Source of the DNA: a virus
IMG/VR virus record: IMGVR_UViG_3300038307_000092
Coordinates: 1-42,918 of that record
Strand: one strand, 5' to 3'
Length of the DNA stretch: 42,918 bases
The notes under the pieces were generated by a model that was not told where the DNA came from, made no database searches, and saw only the letters and a list, made by a program, of their open reading frames with translations. Of the stretch, positions 16,331-24,757 are shown in pieces. The position numbers and the translations under genes are program-made. The stretch's first letter is position 1. Every line of letters starts with the position of its first letter.

Positions 16331-17756
16331 CTTTAGGTTCTCCCTTTTTCTTTTTCGGCTCGGTATATATCCACTTTCCGTCCTTGTTCTTCGACCAATT
16401 CTTATGATTAGTTCTGTAGGTTTCTTCGTCTAAGATAGCTTGACGAGTAGCGTCCATTCTATCCTTAACGCTAGATGCTTTATACGTGCTGTGCAATCGA
16501 TATTCCTCAGAGTCAATGAACTCCTTCGCTGCTTCTTTAAAATCCCCTGCCCTTAGACTTGCCCTAGCTTTTGTACTATAGCCCCAACCCCCACGGTACG
16601 TGGAGTCCACTAAGAATTTCTGTAGGTTAGGAGACAAACGATCAAAGATAGGTGTTTTACTATCTCCGTCTGTTTTTGAACGTGCTCTGGTTATATACGC
16701 TGGTAAGTCCTGTTTAAACAAGGCCTTGGCTTGGGCTTGGGTAAGGGACACAAGTCCCTTCTGTAAAGCAGTGTAGTCCACCTTAGGCAATGCAGACGCT
16801 ACAGCAGCTCTGCTCCTCTTACTTCCATCTAGAAAGTGCCCTATTCCAACAGTCCTATGAGCCTCCTTCTCTAGTACGAACTTAGGAGTGGTGATCAGGC
16901 CTTCGTTTTTAATTAATAATGTAGATGAGTTCGTGATCAAGGTCTCTGCTGGGGTCGCTCCCATAGCGATGTAGGGTAGCATACCCATTACCCCTGCCTG
17001 TGGAGGTATGAGACTACCTCGCAATTTTTTTTGGAACTCTTGATCCTTATTATCTTTTATAACTTTATTTAATAAGCCTTTTGAATCTGAGCCCGACCTA
17101 GTAGGCGGGGGCTTTGAAATCACAGGAGTCGGTGATGCGGGTGTTGGAGTCGGTGCTGCGGTTGTTGGAGTCTGTGCTGCGGTTGTTGGAGTCTGTGCTG
17201 GGGTTGTTGGAGTCTGTGCTGGGGTGGTGGTGTAGATGGACTTTAATGGGGCGGTTTGTTCCCTATCATTACTATCCCCTCCCGATGTTACCGAATAGGG
17301 GTCTCCAAGTGTTCGCTTGCTTCTTACGTCTCCCACAGCCCCAGCGGTACGGCCTCTTTGTATGTCTATTTTGTTTTGTTCTCTCGCCTCATTAGCATCA
17401 AATTGCTTATCAAAATTCTTTTGCTCTCTTATTTCACGTAACCACCACATTTTATCGTCTTCGTGTTCCCTGATTAGGGCCCTAGCCGTCGCCTCTTTCT
17501 CTAATCTTCTCGCCCTGCGGAAACTAAGAACAGAGCCAAGGGTGTCTGAGATATGTCCGTGAATACTGGACGCTGAGTTTGCAATATTCCTATAGGAATT
17601 AATAGCATCGCTAGAAACAGCTAGGTCCCATTGCGATACTTCGCGTCCCTCTCCTAGAGGTACGCTTGATGTCTCTGGTAATTCTGGTGAAGGAGCATCA
17701 ACGTGTAAGTTAGGCATCTCGTTTTCGATTTTAGTTTTAGCCCTATTCTCATCCAT
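16323..17756 (-). CDS. Virion-associated lysozyme (GH24-like) internal core protein
   Basis: A 477-residue protein. Residues 1-175 are charged and helical. Residues 177-219 are a Thr/Pro/Ala linker built from AQTPTT repeats. Residues 272-445 resemble phage T4 lysozyme (GH24): KNEGL with Glu285, then TVGIGH at 302-307, then helices matching the C-terminal lobe, including FLVDSTYRGGWGY at 381-393. The enzyme should cut the glycan strands of peptidoglycan, probably locally during genome entry because it sits among ejected core proteins; a lysis role is also possible, as no separate endolysin is obvious here. The catalytic spacing is unusual (E-x10-E-x5-T rather than E-x8-D-x5-T). The start overlaps the upstream stop by 8 bases. 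The last residues are lysine-rich. Confidence 0.85.
   Translation of the reverse strand: MDENRAKTKIENEMPNLHVDAPSPELPETSSVPLGEGREVSQWDLAVSSDAINSYRNIANSASSIHGHISDTLGSVLSFRRARRLEKEATARALIREHEDDKMWWLREIREQKNFDKQFDANEAREQNKIDIQRGRTAGAVGDVRSKRTLGDPYSVTSGGDSNDREQTAPLKSIYTTTPAQTPTTPAQTPTTAAQTPTTAAPTPTPASPTPVISKPPPTRSGSDSKGLLNKVIKDNKDQEFQKKLRGSLIPPQAGVMGMLPYIAMGATPAETLITNSSTLLIKNEGLITTPKFVLEKEAHRTVGIGHFLDGSKRSRAAVASALPKVDYTALQKGLVSLTQAQAKALFKQDLPAYITRARSKTDGDSKTPIFDRLSPNLQKFLVDSTYRGGWGYSTKARASLRAGDFKEAAKEFIDSEEYRLHSTYKASSVKDRMDATRQAILDEETYRTNHKNWSKNKDGKWIYTEPKKKKGEPKDV
17115..17240 (-). repeat. 21-base tandem repeat encoding the AQTPTT linker
   Basis: A unit close to gttgttggagtctgtgctg (plus strand) recurs in phase within the lysozyme-bearing gene, with drifting outer copies. 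It encodes the Thr/Pro/Ala linker before the lysozyme domain and may vary in copy number through slippage. Confidence 0.8.
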
Positions 17757-18762
17757 TTCCTAATCTCCTATCTACGTTTTGCTTTATCTGCTTTACTTGC
17801 CTTGCGCGGAAACGTACTAAGTCCCTTTCATCTACAAATCCTTGATGATTCATGCGAGCTGTTGTAACGTCATTAATCATTCTTCTTGTTTCCTTCAAAG
17901 GATCCTTCGACTTACTTGCAGCATCTATAATAATATTAATCTTATGCTCATCTAGGATGACGGGGTTAATCAAATCTTCAGCCAATAACTGTGCTATCTC
18001 TTCTTCCCCTCTCGCTACATTATCCCGAGCTCTAGCGTTAGCTAAAGACATTTTCGTCTTTACTAATGGCTTCAGGTACTTATGATATATCAGCTGTTCC
18101 TCGGCTTCCATTGGGTTTTCTTCGTCCCCTAGTGTGTGTGATGGTGTGATATTACCGTTCTCAGCGAACCCAATCCTACCATTCCCATCTACATCTATAG
18201 CATCGTGTCCTCTTTGATACAGGCGTAACCAGTCGTTTGTATGAACCTCAGACGGAACCTGTTGGTCTAACTTGCTATAATCCTCACCTTCTAATCTAGT
18301 ATTCAACTCTAGGCGATGCAGAATAATACCTCGCTCGATATCCTTTGCGTCATTAGCACTCTTGAGATTCATGAAGTGAGTTTCTAACTCATCATACATC
18401 TCCATAGGCCAAGATCTAAACTTCTCCCGGAAGATCATCTCCTGATCTTCGGGTGTCTTTCCTCTGAAGGAGCTTAACACTTCCGATTTCATGAACCCGG
18501 TAGCATCTTCATTAGAGCCGGGATATAGCTTCTTAAAGGTATCCCAATACTCTTGGTTTGTACCCCCAACAAAATCCCATGTATTGGCTACCTCTGAGTT
18601 CCACCTATTCCACCGATCTTGGGTATCTTCTTTCGCGGATTCTGCTAAGAATGTTCTATTATCTGTGATCTGCTGTTGCCCTATGACTTCAGACATATTG
18701 GGCATATCTGTCGTAGGAACTCCTGCCATAGATCGCAATGCTTGTAGATTAGATTTACTCAT
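17749..18762 (-). CDS. Internal virion protein with an EF-hand loop (337 aa)
   Basis: Not recognised as a whole. It is a soluble, helical, acidic protein lying between the gp14-like and lysozyme-bearing core proteins, so it is probably also a virion or ejection component. Residues 190-201 read DVDGNGRIGFAE, a perfect EF-hand calcium loop with Asp at positions 1 and 3, Asn at 5, Gly at 6, Ile at 8 and Glu at 12. The segment before it (residues 174-189) could be the entering helix. Only one such loop is visible. The ATG at 18762 follows the upstream TAG after a single base and is preceded by GGAAGGCGGA. Calcium binding is inferred from the motif. Confidence 0.8.
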   Translation of the reverse strand: MSKSNLQALRSMAGVPTTDMPNMSEVIGQQQITDNRTFLAESAKEDTQDRWNRWNSEVANTWDFVGGTNQEYWDTFKKLYPGSNEDATGFMKSEVLSSFRGKTPEDQEMIFREKFRSWPMEMYDELETHFMNLKSANDAKDIERGIILHRLELNTRLEGEDYSKLDQQVPSEVHTNDWLRLYQRGHDAIDVDGNGRIGFAENGNITPSHTLGDEENPMEAEEQLIYHKYLKPLVKTKMSLANARARDNVARGEEEIAQLLAEDLINPVILDEHKINIIIDAASKSKDPLKETRRMINDVTTARMNHQGFVDERDLVRFRARQVKQIKQNVDRRLGNG

Positions 18763-18763
18763 G

Positions 18764-19552
18764 CTAATTCCGCCTTCCGCCCGCCCTGTTCAAGGACGAA
18801 GCCCAGCTGGGTGTCCCGCTCGGAGAACCGCCACTAGGCGAACCACCACTAGGCGAACCCCCAAATAAATGGGACCACTGGCTCTCGCCGGTAGGGTTAT
18901 CTCCCATACTATCAGAAAACGCTAGGTGTGTTTGTACCCCGGCAGACACGCCAGCAAAGGCTCCTTGTACTAACCCTGTGGTTAAGGCACCGCTCATTAT
19001 AGAACTATCGCTTTGTTGATACAACTGTCCGGGCATAAATGCTACATTGTTTGAGTAACCGTGGTCCCTTTTCGCTAGTATTGCCTTATGTTTTCGGTCA
19101 GCGGATAGCATAGCATTACCTTGTGAGATCCTTTTATTTATCAAACCCTTGGAACCTTGCTCCAAGGCGGTTCTCATGATTTGCTGAGCTGTTCCGCCAC
19201 GGGAAGAGATTCCTTTAGATGTCAGGGATGCTTTAATCCCAGATAACATCTTACCATGCTGTCTAGAAAACTGACCCACAGCATTATCGAAGTTGTACCC
19301 TAACCAGAACTCTTCTTCACCCCGAGCTTTGTTGGCTGCTTTCTCTAGGTTCTTGTTAGCCATCCACTTTGCGGCATTCTGATCCGCAATCTGCCTGTTT
19401 TGGATCTGATTCTGTAACTTTTTTTGGAACTCTTGCTCCTCGAACTGAAGCCTTTGGATAGCGTTTTGAGTTACCTGCTCTTGGCCTCCCATAATAGAGC
19501 CAAATATAGTACTTCCTGCTGCCATTGCCCCCATTGCTATTGCTACGCCCAT
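18764..19552 (-). CDS. Internal virion protein, T7 gp14-like (262 aa)
   Basis: The N-terminus is a small-residue hydrophobic helix (AIAMGAMAAGSTIFGSIMGG), followed by a Gln-rich helical region (about residues 25-65) and a conserved-looking block around residues 105-150. This layout is typical of the gp14 family of short-tailed phages, which forms the outer-membrane part of the ejection channel. T7 gp14 is 196 aa; the extra length is partly a C-terminal GGSPS repeat (about residues 230-245). The start at 19552 is chosen because AGGAGG lies 5 bases upstream; the out-of-frame ATG at 19556 is too close to it. It is the first gene of the internal core block, after the large terminase. Confidence 0.75.
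   Translation of the reverse strand: MGVAIAMGAMAAGSTIFGSIMGGQEQVTQNAIQRLQFEEQEFQKKLQNQIQNRQIADQNAAKWMANKNLEKAANKARGEEEFWLGYNFDNAVGQFSRQHGKMLSGIKASLTSKGISSRGGTAQQIMRTALEQGSKGLINKRISQGNAMLSADRKHKAILAKRDHGYSNNVAFMPGQLYQQSDSSIMSGALTTGLVQGAFAGVSAGVQTHLAFSDSMGDNPTGESQWSHLFGGSPSGGSPSGGSPSGTPSWASSLNRAGGRRN
18806..18863 (-). repeat. 15-base tandem repeat encoding GGSPS
   Basis: About three near-identical copies of a 15-base unit (plus strand aaccgccactaggcg) encode successive GGSPS pentapeptides near the C-terminus of the gp14-like protein. This is probably a flexible linker prone to copy-number change. Confidence 0.8.
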
Positions 19553-19563
19553 ACATGCCTCCT

Positions 19564-19597
19564 AACGGCTTTCAGGCCGTTCTGGTACCTCAGTACC
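19564..19597. other. Tandem hairpins between large terminase and core genes
   Basis: Two perfect short inverted repeats lie in the 65-base gap. AACGGC (19564-19569) pairs with GCCGTT (19576-19581), and GGTAC (19584-19588) pairs with GTACC (19593-19597). Neither is followed by a T-run on the minus strand, so a classical terminator is unlikely. An RNA-processing or mRNA-stabilising role before the core operon is possible. Confidence 0.4.
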
Positions 19598-19617
19598 TCT
19601 TTAAATCCAAAGTCCTC

Positions 19618-21294
19618 TCAGCGGATCCTACGCCCTCTGACAGACCATTTATTATTAACCGGAACCACAGGCTTACCTGTGACTGCTCCAGAGATATGCT
19701 CGCCCCATAGCTTCATTCTTCGGTTATCATCAGTCCATGACTTAGCTACTTTTCTTCGCTCATGTTCATTATTCCGTTGTATGATTAGATCGACATCAGT
19801 AGACAACATATCCTCCCAGTGGGATACGGTAGCTGCGAGGACATCAACCCTATCGTCCTTAGGCAGTGCTCCTTTCTTATCGAAGATACGGGTCATCTGC
19901 TTTTGATTATCTTCCTGACATATAGCCCTCCGGTCCATCACGAGACGGTGGGAAGACATCACAGGCTCTAAAGCCTCGATAATTCTACGTTCTTTCTGGG
20001 CCTTGACTCTATACTCATCAACACCCACACGCCCACAGATTTCCATGACTACAGGTATGAGGAGCTGACAATACATAGCATCACCAAAATTAGACTCAAC
20101 GCATATCTGTTTCACAGAATACTCGTGAGCCAACCTAGCGATCTTCTTCAGTACACCCTTCTCATATCCTCCGGGATATCCTATAAGCTCATGCACAAAG
20201 ATGTAACCATTAGCAAAGGATGCGATACAGACAGCAGTTTCGTCCTCACCTCGACCACTAGGATCAACATACATAACTCTCTGTGTATAGTCTGTATAAT
20301 TATCTGATATCCACATTGGTTCATATACTAAGTCCCCCGACAAACCGAACGCAGGAATACCCTTCATGGGCTTGGAGTTCGCCCATACGATCTTCTCAGG
20401 ACATGTATCTGGGTGAACATCGATAACGATCAAATCAGATAATCTAAGTGGATACTTCTCGAAGTCGGCTAAGGACGTATCGAGTTTGTAATGCAGAGCA
20501 AACAACTTAGGTCCGATCTTAGCCATTCGTTCCAAGAGAACCTCGTCTGGGAATCTCTCTGGTTGTGTAGCTTGACCGGGATCTAAAGATAAACCTAAGA
20601 TCCACTCGTCTACATCTTCAATTTCTGCAAAGACATTCTTATCAGGCATGACCGCAGGAAACTTCGTGACTTTATACCCCGACTTTAGGTGATTATATAT
20701 TGAGTCTTTAATTTGTGGAGTACCTAAGAAGATAACTCTACCACCTACGTTACGAATTTGCTCAAACTCTGCAACCTTACCCAATAGTTTTTCTCTAGCA
20801 TTTGCAGTTTCACAATTACCTTCAATCTCAACATCATCTGCGATAACATAATCAGCATGTGAACCTGTGATCTGTGCTGAGATACCACGAGCAAAGCAAG
20901 ACTTATCTTGTCCAATTTTAGTTCGAGCCTCAACATTAAATGCAAAAGCATTGTCCGTAGTATGGTCGCCCGGCTTCAGGTGTTCACAATAAGGTACAAG
21001 ATCTAATATCTTTCTTGTCATTGAGATGAACTCTGTTGCCTTGTTACCCGTGGCTGAGACAACCATGATTGTAGCATTGGGATCCTTAAGAAGGAACCAT
21101 GAAGCTAGGCAAGCTGTGATTACACTCTTGCCAAACCCTCGCCCTGCTTGGAGTTGCATATCATTATCAAAGTTCTGTAATCGTTCGGCCATAGCATACT
21201 GTGCAGCCGTAGGTTCTCCCAGTCCTAGGTACTTGAAGCAAGCCCATAGATGGTTCCTGAAGTCCTCTAGCATTTCCTCTGGTATCTGGGTCAT
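19618..21294 (-). CDS. terL: Terminase large subunit (T7 gp19-like)
   Basis: The DNA-packaging motor ATPase and nuclease, 558 aa (T7 gp19 is 586). Residues 50-57 (AGRGFGKS) form the Walker A loop, 150-156 (VIADDVE) fit Walker B with the catalytic acid, and FLGTPQ at 189-194 is the coupling motif. The C-terminal nuclease half shows the expected acidic residues: Asp344 in MYVDPSGRG, Glu400 in ICVES, and Asp481/Asp484 in DDRVDVLAA. It acts at the portal, cutting concatemers and pumping DNA into the prohead. The ATG directly follows the TAA of the upstream lysine-rich gene. Its place between the small terminase and small basic genes on one side and the core proteins on the other suits late expression. 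Confidence 0.96.
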   Translation of the reverse strand: MTQIPEEMLEDFRNHLWACFKYLGLGEPTAAQYAMAERLQNFDNDMQLQAGRGFGKSVITACLASWFLLKDPNATIMVVSATGNKATEFISMTRKILDLVPYCEHLKPGDHTTDNAFAFNVEARTKIGQDKSCFARGISAQITGSHADYVIADDVEIEGNCETANAREKLLGKVAEFEQIRNVGGRVIFLGTPQIKDSIYNHLKSGYKVTKFPAVMPDKNVFAEIEDVDEWILGLSLDPGQATQPERFPDEVLLERMAKIGPKLFALHYKLDTSLADFEKYPLRLSDLIVIDVHPDTCPEKIVWANSKPMKGIPAFGLSGDLVYEPMWISDNYTDYTQRVMYVDPSGRGEDETAVCIASFANGYIFVHELIGYPGGYEKGVLKKIARLAHEYSVKQICVESNFGDAMYCQLLIPVVMEICGRVGVDEYRVKAQKERRIIEALEPVMSSHRLVMDRRAICQEDNQKQMTRIFDKKGALPKDDRVDVLAATVSHWEDMLSTDVDLIIQRNNEHERRKVAKSWTDDNRRMKLWGEHISGAVTGKPVVPVNNKWSVRGRRIR

Positions 21295-21696
21295 TTATGG
21301 TTTCTTCTTATTCCTCATAGCCTCTCTTGGGTGCGTAGTTGCCTTCCGATATGCATCTGTATAAGGACTATGATGAGTGCCAGGCCATGGTGGGACCGCC
21401 TTGGGGTTTTCTTTTCTCCACTTCATCTCCGCTTCATGGAATAACTGGGCCTCCTTGCTCTCATACCCGCTGGCGAGTCGTGCTGGCTTCTTAGGTGCTG
21501 CCTTCGCCTTAGGTGCTGCCTTCTTCTTTGGGGCTGCTGCCTTCTTCTTTGGGGCTGCTGCCTTCTTCTTTGGGGCTGCTGCCTTCTTTCTAATCAACCT
21601 ATCTGGTGGATTACCACGAACTACTTGCTTCTTCTTTTTATCTTTGGGAGTAAGTACAGCGTACGAACTTTTCTTCTTAGGTTTCTTCTTAGCCAT
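21295..21696 (-). CDS. Lysine/alanine-rich small protein with histone-like tail (133 aa)
   Basis: Very basic. Residues about 30-70 are KKAAAP repeats resembling the tails of histone H1-like proteins. The C-terminal half is less biased and reads HEAEMKWRKENPKAVPPWPG, which is more like a folded or peptide-binding segment. It starts at ATG 21696 behind AAAGGAG and abuts the large terminase start. It may bind DNA or the nucleic acid in the virion, but no family is recognised. The middle gene of a run of tiny basic proteins lies just upstream. Confidence 0.7.
   Translation of the reverse strand: MAKKKPKKKSSYAVLTPKDKKKKQVVRGNPPDRLIRKKAAAPKKKAAAPKKKAAAPKKKAAPKAKAAPKKPARLASGYESKEAQLFHEAEMKWRKENPKAVPPWPGTHHSPYTDAYRKATTHPREAMRNKKKP
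21505..21590 (-). repeat. 21-base tandem repeat encoding KKKAAAP
   Basis: Three nearly identical copies of a 21-base unit (plus strand ttcttctttggggctgctgcc), plus diverged flanking copies, encode the Lys/Ala/Pro tail of the 133-aa protein. Confidence 0.85.
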
Positions 21697-21710
21697 GGTT
21701 AGATCTCCTT

Positions 21711-21962
21711 TTATTTACGAGCTCGGTTCTTCTTAGCGTTTTCTAATTTTGTAGTCCCGTCCTTATTGTGAGAGACATCCTTGCCACCCTTGCCCATGAT
21801 ACCAGCAGCCCGTCGCTTCTTAGCTAATCCAGCTCGGTACTTCTTTCGAGCCGGGGTTTTGTGATACTCTGTATCATACTCAGCTTTCTTAGCTTTAGAC
21901 TTAGGATTATCTCGGTAGTTCTGAGCCGACTTCTTAACCTTTTTCATAGGCTTGCGTGCCAT
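21711..21962 (-). CDS. Small basic protein, possibly HNH-derived (83 aa)
   Basis: Strongly basic throughout. The C-terminal part (GKGGKDVSHNKDGTTKLE, then KNRARK) has the Asp/His/Asn/Lys spacing of the last part of HNH-type domains, but the zinc cysteines and first His of an active nuclease are not visible. Similar short basic proteins are common near terminase genes in phages. DNA binding is a plausible inference and nuclease activity is not supported. Its ATG shares one base with the stop of the 31-aa gene (TAATG), which suggests translational coupling. Confidence 0.7.
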   Translation of the reverse strand: MARKPMKKVKKSAQNYRDNPKSKAKKAEYDTEYHKTPARKKYRAGLAKKRRAAGIMGKGGKDVSHNKDGTTKLENAKKNRARK

Positions 21963-22057
21963 TATTTCTTCTTCTTTCCAGTCTTCTTGGCGTACTTCTT
22001 GGCTGCTGCCTTTCCTTTTTTAGTGTAAGGGAACTTTTTCTTTCCTACTGTTGGCAT
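21962..22057 (-). CDS. Tiny lysine-rich protein (31 aa)
   Basis: A 31-residue reading frame, MPTVGKKKFPYTKKGKAAAK continuing with KKYAKKTGKKKK. A strong AGGAGG lies about 10 bases before the ATG, and the ATG follows the upstream stop by one base, which argues that it is real. The KKFPYT..G.AAAKKYAK pattern is one I associate with tiny conserved proteins of short-tailed phages. Function unknown; it may bind nucleic acid or help packaging, given its place between the small and large terminase genes. Confidence 0.7.
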   Translation of the reverse strand: MPTVGKKKFPYTKKGKAAAKKYAKKTGKKKK

Positions 22058-22058
22058 A

Positions 22059-22268
22059 TCAACCTTGCCTCCTAAATGGTATAGCATCAGTCATCTTCTC
22101 AAGATGATCCAAAGCCTCGTTTGGTAGACTATCTAAGTCATCACGATTATCGTTAATATATCCTCTAATTATTTGATAGAGGCCCGGTGTACATTTGTTG
22201 GGATCATCTAGATCTAACAATAAGGTATCTGCGAGCCTCTCATTTAGCTGGTTTATTCGATTATTCAT
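22059..22268 (-). CDS. Probable terminase small subunit / DNA maturase A (69 aa)
   Basis: A small acidic, helical protein whose ATG overlaps the tail-fibre stop (ATGA). Length and composition fit the gp18 family of T7-like phages (T7 gp18 is 89 aa), and the central stretch CTPGLYQIIRGYINDN resembles the helical segment I know from that family. The role would be recognising concatemeric DNA and regulating the large terminase. The assignment rests on position next to the packaging genes and on this weak resemblance; another small morphogenesis protein cannot be excluded. Confidence 0.55.
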   Translation of the reverse strand: MNNRINQLNERLADTLLLDLDDPNKCTPGLYQIIRGYINDNRDDLDSLPNEALDHLEKMTDAIPFRRQG

Positions 22269-24748
22269 GATACATTTCTACCATAAATCTTGATGGTTCC
22301 CCCAGCCTTATGGCAAATAAATCTACGGCCTTGACTACCAGTATTATTTGTTAGTAATTGTATATAAGCGAGACCTATGCCACATACAGGAGTTGTGTTA
22401 GAACACATCGCCCCTCCGTAATCAGTATAAAACTGCAAAGCCTGAAATAGGTAGCCTCGGGCGAGAGGCGTACTCGGTGTTGACGGCCCTTTAATATAAT
22501 TATTGCCTTGATATATCTGCGTTGGCTGTGTAGCGGATGCATGGTTCCGTATTTTAAGCTCGCCCTCCCATGTATATCCATCTATGGGCATTGTTGGGGG
22601 CAGAAATCTTGTATTGTTATTATAAGTCTGCATTATCTTCGCAGAGTGTAAAGGTATGCCTGAATCTGGCCATGCGGCAGATTGATAATGAGCATCACCA
22701 CCACTCGGTTGTTGCCAGTATATATCATTCGACCCGTTCTTTGCAGACTGACCTACGTTTATCTCAAGCCCATTGGAATCGAACAATACCAACACAGGTA
22801 CCATCCCCCCCGTCCCAGACCAAGTTTCATATCTCACCGGGCCTGTATGTGTATGAAACATCGTTAGACCTTCAAACTTAATCTTAAGCTCATCATAAGT
22901 ATCTAATGTGAAGATCGACGATCCCATCGGAGTACCAACCGATGCATAATTAGAAAAAGAATCCGCTGTGGGTGTTATGGTCTCCACTAAAGTCCACGCA
23001 GTCGTTGTTGAAGAACCAGAAGATACTGCATTATCCACATAATTCTTTGTAGCAGCATCCTGATTGAATGCTGGGTCTGCTAGATTCTCAATAGGATAAC
23101 CACCCATACCTAATCTACCATTATTAATATAGATTCCAGACTCCTGACAAATAACACGCGGATCCTCAGTGTAATAATCAGAACTCCTTTGGATTACCAC
23201 TCCAGAAGAAGTAAAGAATACTCCACCCGTATGCGTGCCGCTCGCCCATAGTGCCTTATTGTTAGTTCCGGTATTCAGAACCTGTACAGCATTTACTAAA
23301 GCATTACCTGCCGACGCGAAGCCGTCTCCACCAGCGGTGATACTCCCCTCTGCCTCAAGGGCACCGGAAGCTGTTATACCTACAGCTGATAAGTTACCTC
23401 CGGCCACAAGATTTCCGTCAAAATTGACATTACCAAGCCAGTCCACCTTAAATCTAATAGCTTGAGCCGCGACATCGGTAATTTCAAAAGCTTTCTTGCC
23501 TGTGAGACTACTACCTGTACCAAACAAGGAGACTAGGCCAGATTCGCCAGCATTGCCTATTTCCTGTACCCCCAACCAAGCCCCCCCGCTATTAGTGTCT
23601 TGTCCTCCACCTGCTGTAGAACGGAGCCCAAAAGCTATGCCCACATTAGGTGGATTGTATCCCGATCCATCACCTAAGTCCATACGATAGCTGTGATCAG
23701 CAGTCTTGCCCTTAGGGTAGGAGGATATGTAGCCATTCTCGTCCATTGTCCAGTAGATAGTAGAACTCTCATCCTGAATAGAAACTAAGTTCCCAAGCTG
23801 ACCCGAGATATTCTTCAGTCTCAGGGTATCGAGGACTGTATTCTCAGCTTCTAACGGCTGCTCAAGATATCTCCGTTGAATGCCGATATTCCTTACTACT
23901 AATTTATCTCCTACTGTTAGCCCATTCCCGACACCAAACGATAGAGTATATACTCCACCCGCTTCAACGACAGTGAACGAACTAGAGGGGTCCTTGACTA
24001 CCCCATTCACGGATACCCAATAATATTTCTCGCTCGTGCCATCTGGATCAGGCGAGTTCAGTATAAAGTCTTCCTGATCAGCCGAAGATGTAAAGTTCCA
24101 GACCTGCGGAATAAATGTATAAGAATCTCCGGGAGGGAGGAAGGTCTCACTAATGAGACCACTAGAGTCCAGTGGAACTACGCCGCCCGGCATACCAATA
24201 GAAGGGCTGAGCCTATGGAAACTTAGGATCATCTCTTGATTCTCTTGACTAATATAGAGATTCTGATCTGTGATCGTATTCAGATTGAGGCTCGTAATTC
24301 TACCCGAGGGTTGGAACGTCGAAGCCCTGTTTAATGTCTTGGTCTTCCTCATAATAATAATCGTATCAGTAGCCGTCACAATAGGTAAGGCCAAGTTCGA
24401 GGCTCGACCGCTTTGAGCCGTAGTCCACGTATAGTCACTAGCTGTTGACGAGAATGTGATGATCTTATTACTGAGGGAATACATTGTACTTCCGCTATCT
24501 GCTGCATTAGGTAAAACCCAAGCCGACCACGCCTCCGAAGCTGTAATGCTTGGTGATACTGCGGTAGAAGATACCTTACGTACCACCATGATATCATCCT
24601 GATCGTTGGTAATATTCCCATAGCCGCCTTCTGTTACGGAAGCTGTAAATATGCCTGTGTTAGAAAGATCGTAGGAGTTACTGCTATCGAGGTCCGCTCC
24701 TGTGATCTCAACCAAAAGCGTTGGTTGTGAGTAGTTGTCAATAGCCAT
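22265..24748 (-). CDS. Tail fibre / receptor-binding protein (827 aa)
   Basis: A beta-rich, low-cysteine protein directly downstream of tail tube B, the usual fibre position. The N-terminal about 180 residues should attach to the tail. A VPLDSSGLISETFLPPG segment (about 195-211) is typical of phage fibre shafts, as is the later NLADPAFNQDAATKNYVDNA motif (near 560-580) that often precedes the distal tip. The last 230 residues, beginning near WTLVETITP, are likely the receptor-binding tip. No endosialidase-type chaperone or depolymerase catalytic motif was recognised. The start at 24748 has AGGAGG 5 bases upstream. Confidence 0.85.
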   Translation of the reverse strand: MAIDNYSQPTLLVEITGADLDSSNSYDLSNTGIFTASVTEGGYGNITNDQDDIMVVRKVSSTAVSPSITASEAWSAWVLPNAADSGSTMYSLSNKIITFSSTASDYTWTTAQSGRASNLALPIVTATDTIIIMRKTKTLNRASTFQPSGRITSLNLNTITDQNLYISQENQEMILSFHRLSPSIGMPGGVVPLDSSGLISETFLPPGDSYTFIPQVWNFTSSADQEDFILNSPDPDGTSEKYYWVSVNGVVKDPSSSFTVVEAGGVYTLSFGVGNGLTVGDKLVVRNIGIQRRYLEQPLEAENTVLDTLRLKNISGQLGNLVSIQDESSTIYWTMDENGYISSYPKGKTADHSYRMDLGDGSGYNPPNVGIAFGLRSTAGGGQDTNSGGAWLGVQEIGNAGESGLVSLFGTGSSLTGKKAFEITDVAAQAIRFKVDWLGNVNFDGNLVAGGNLSAVGITASGALEAEGSITAGGDGFASAGNALVNAVQVLNTGTNNKALWASGTHTGGVFFTSSGVVIQRSSDYYTEDPRVICQESGIYINNGRLGMGGYPIENLADPAFNQDAATKNYVDNAVSSGSSTTTAWTLVETITPTADSFSNYASVGTPMGSSIFTLDTYDELKIKFEGLTMFHTHTGPVRYETWSGTGGMVPVLVLFDSNGLEINVGQSAKNGSNDIYWQQPSGGDAHYQSAAWPDSGIPLHSAKIMQTYNNNTRFLPPTMPIDGYTWEGELKIRNHASATQPTQIYQGNNYIKGPSTPSTPLARGYLFQALQFYTDYGGAMCSNTTPVCGIGLAYIQLLTNNTGSQGRRFICHKAGGTIKIYGRNVS

Positions 24749-24757
24749 GTGATCCTC

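Noticed and set aside
19356-19556. 66-codon minus-strand frame starting at 19556
   Set aside because: It overlaps the gp14-like gene in another frame; its ATG is one base from AGGAGG, too close, whereas 19552 has proper spacing and family-like sequence.
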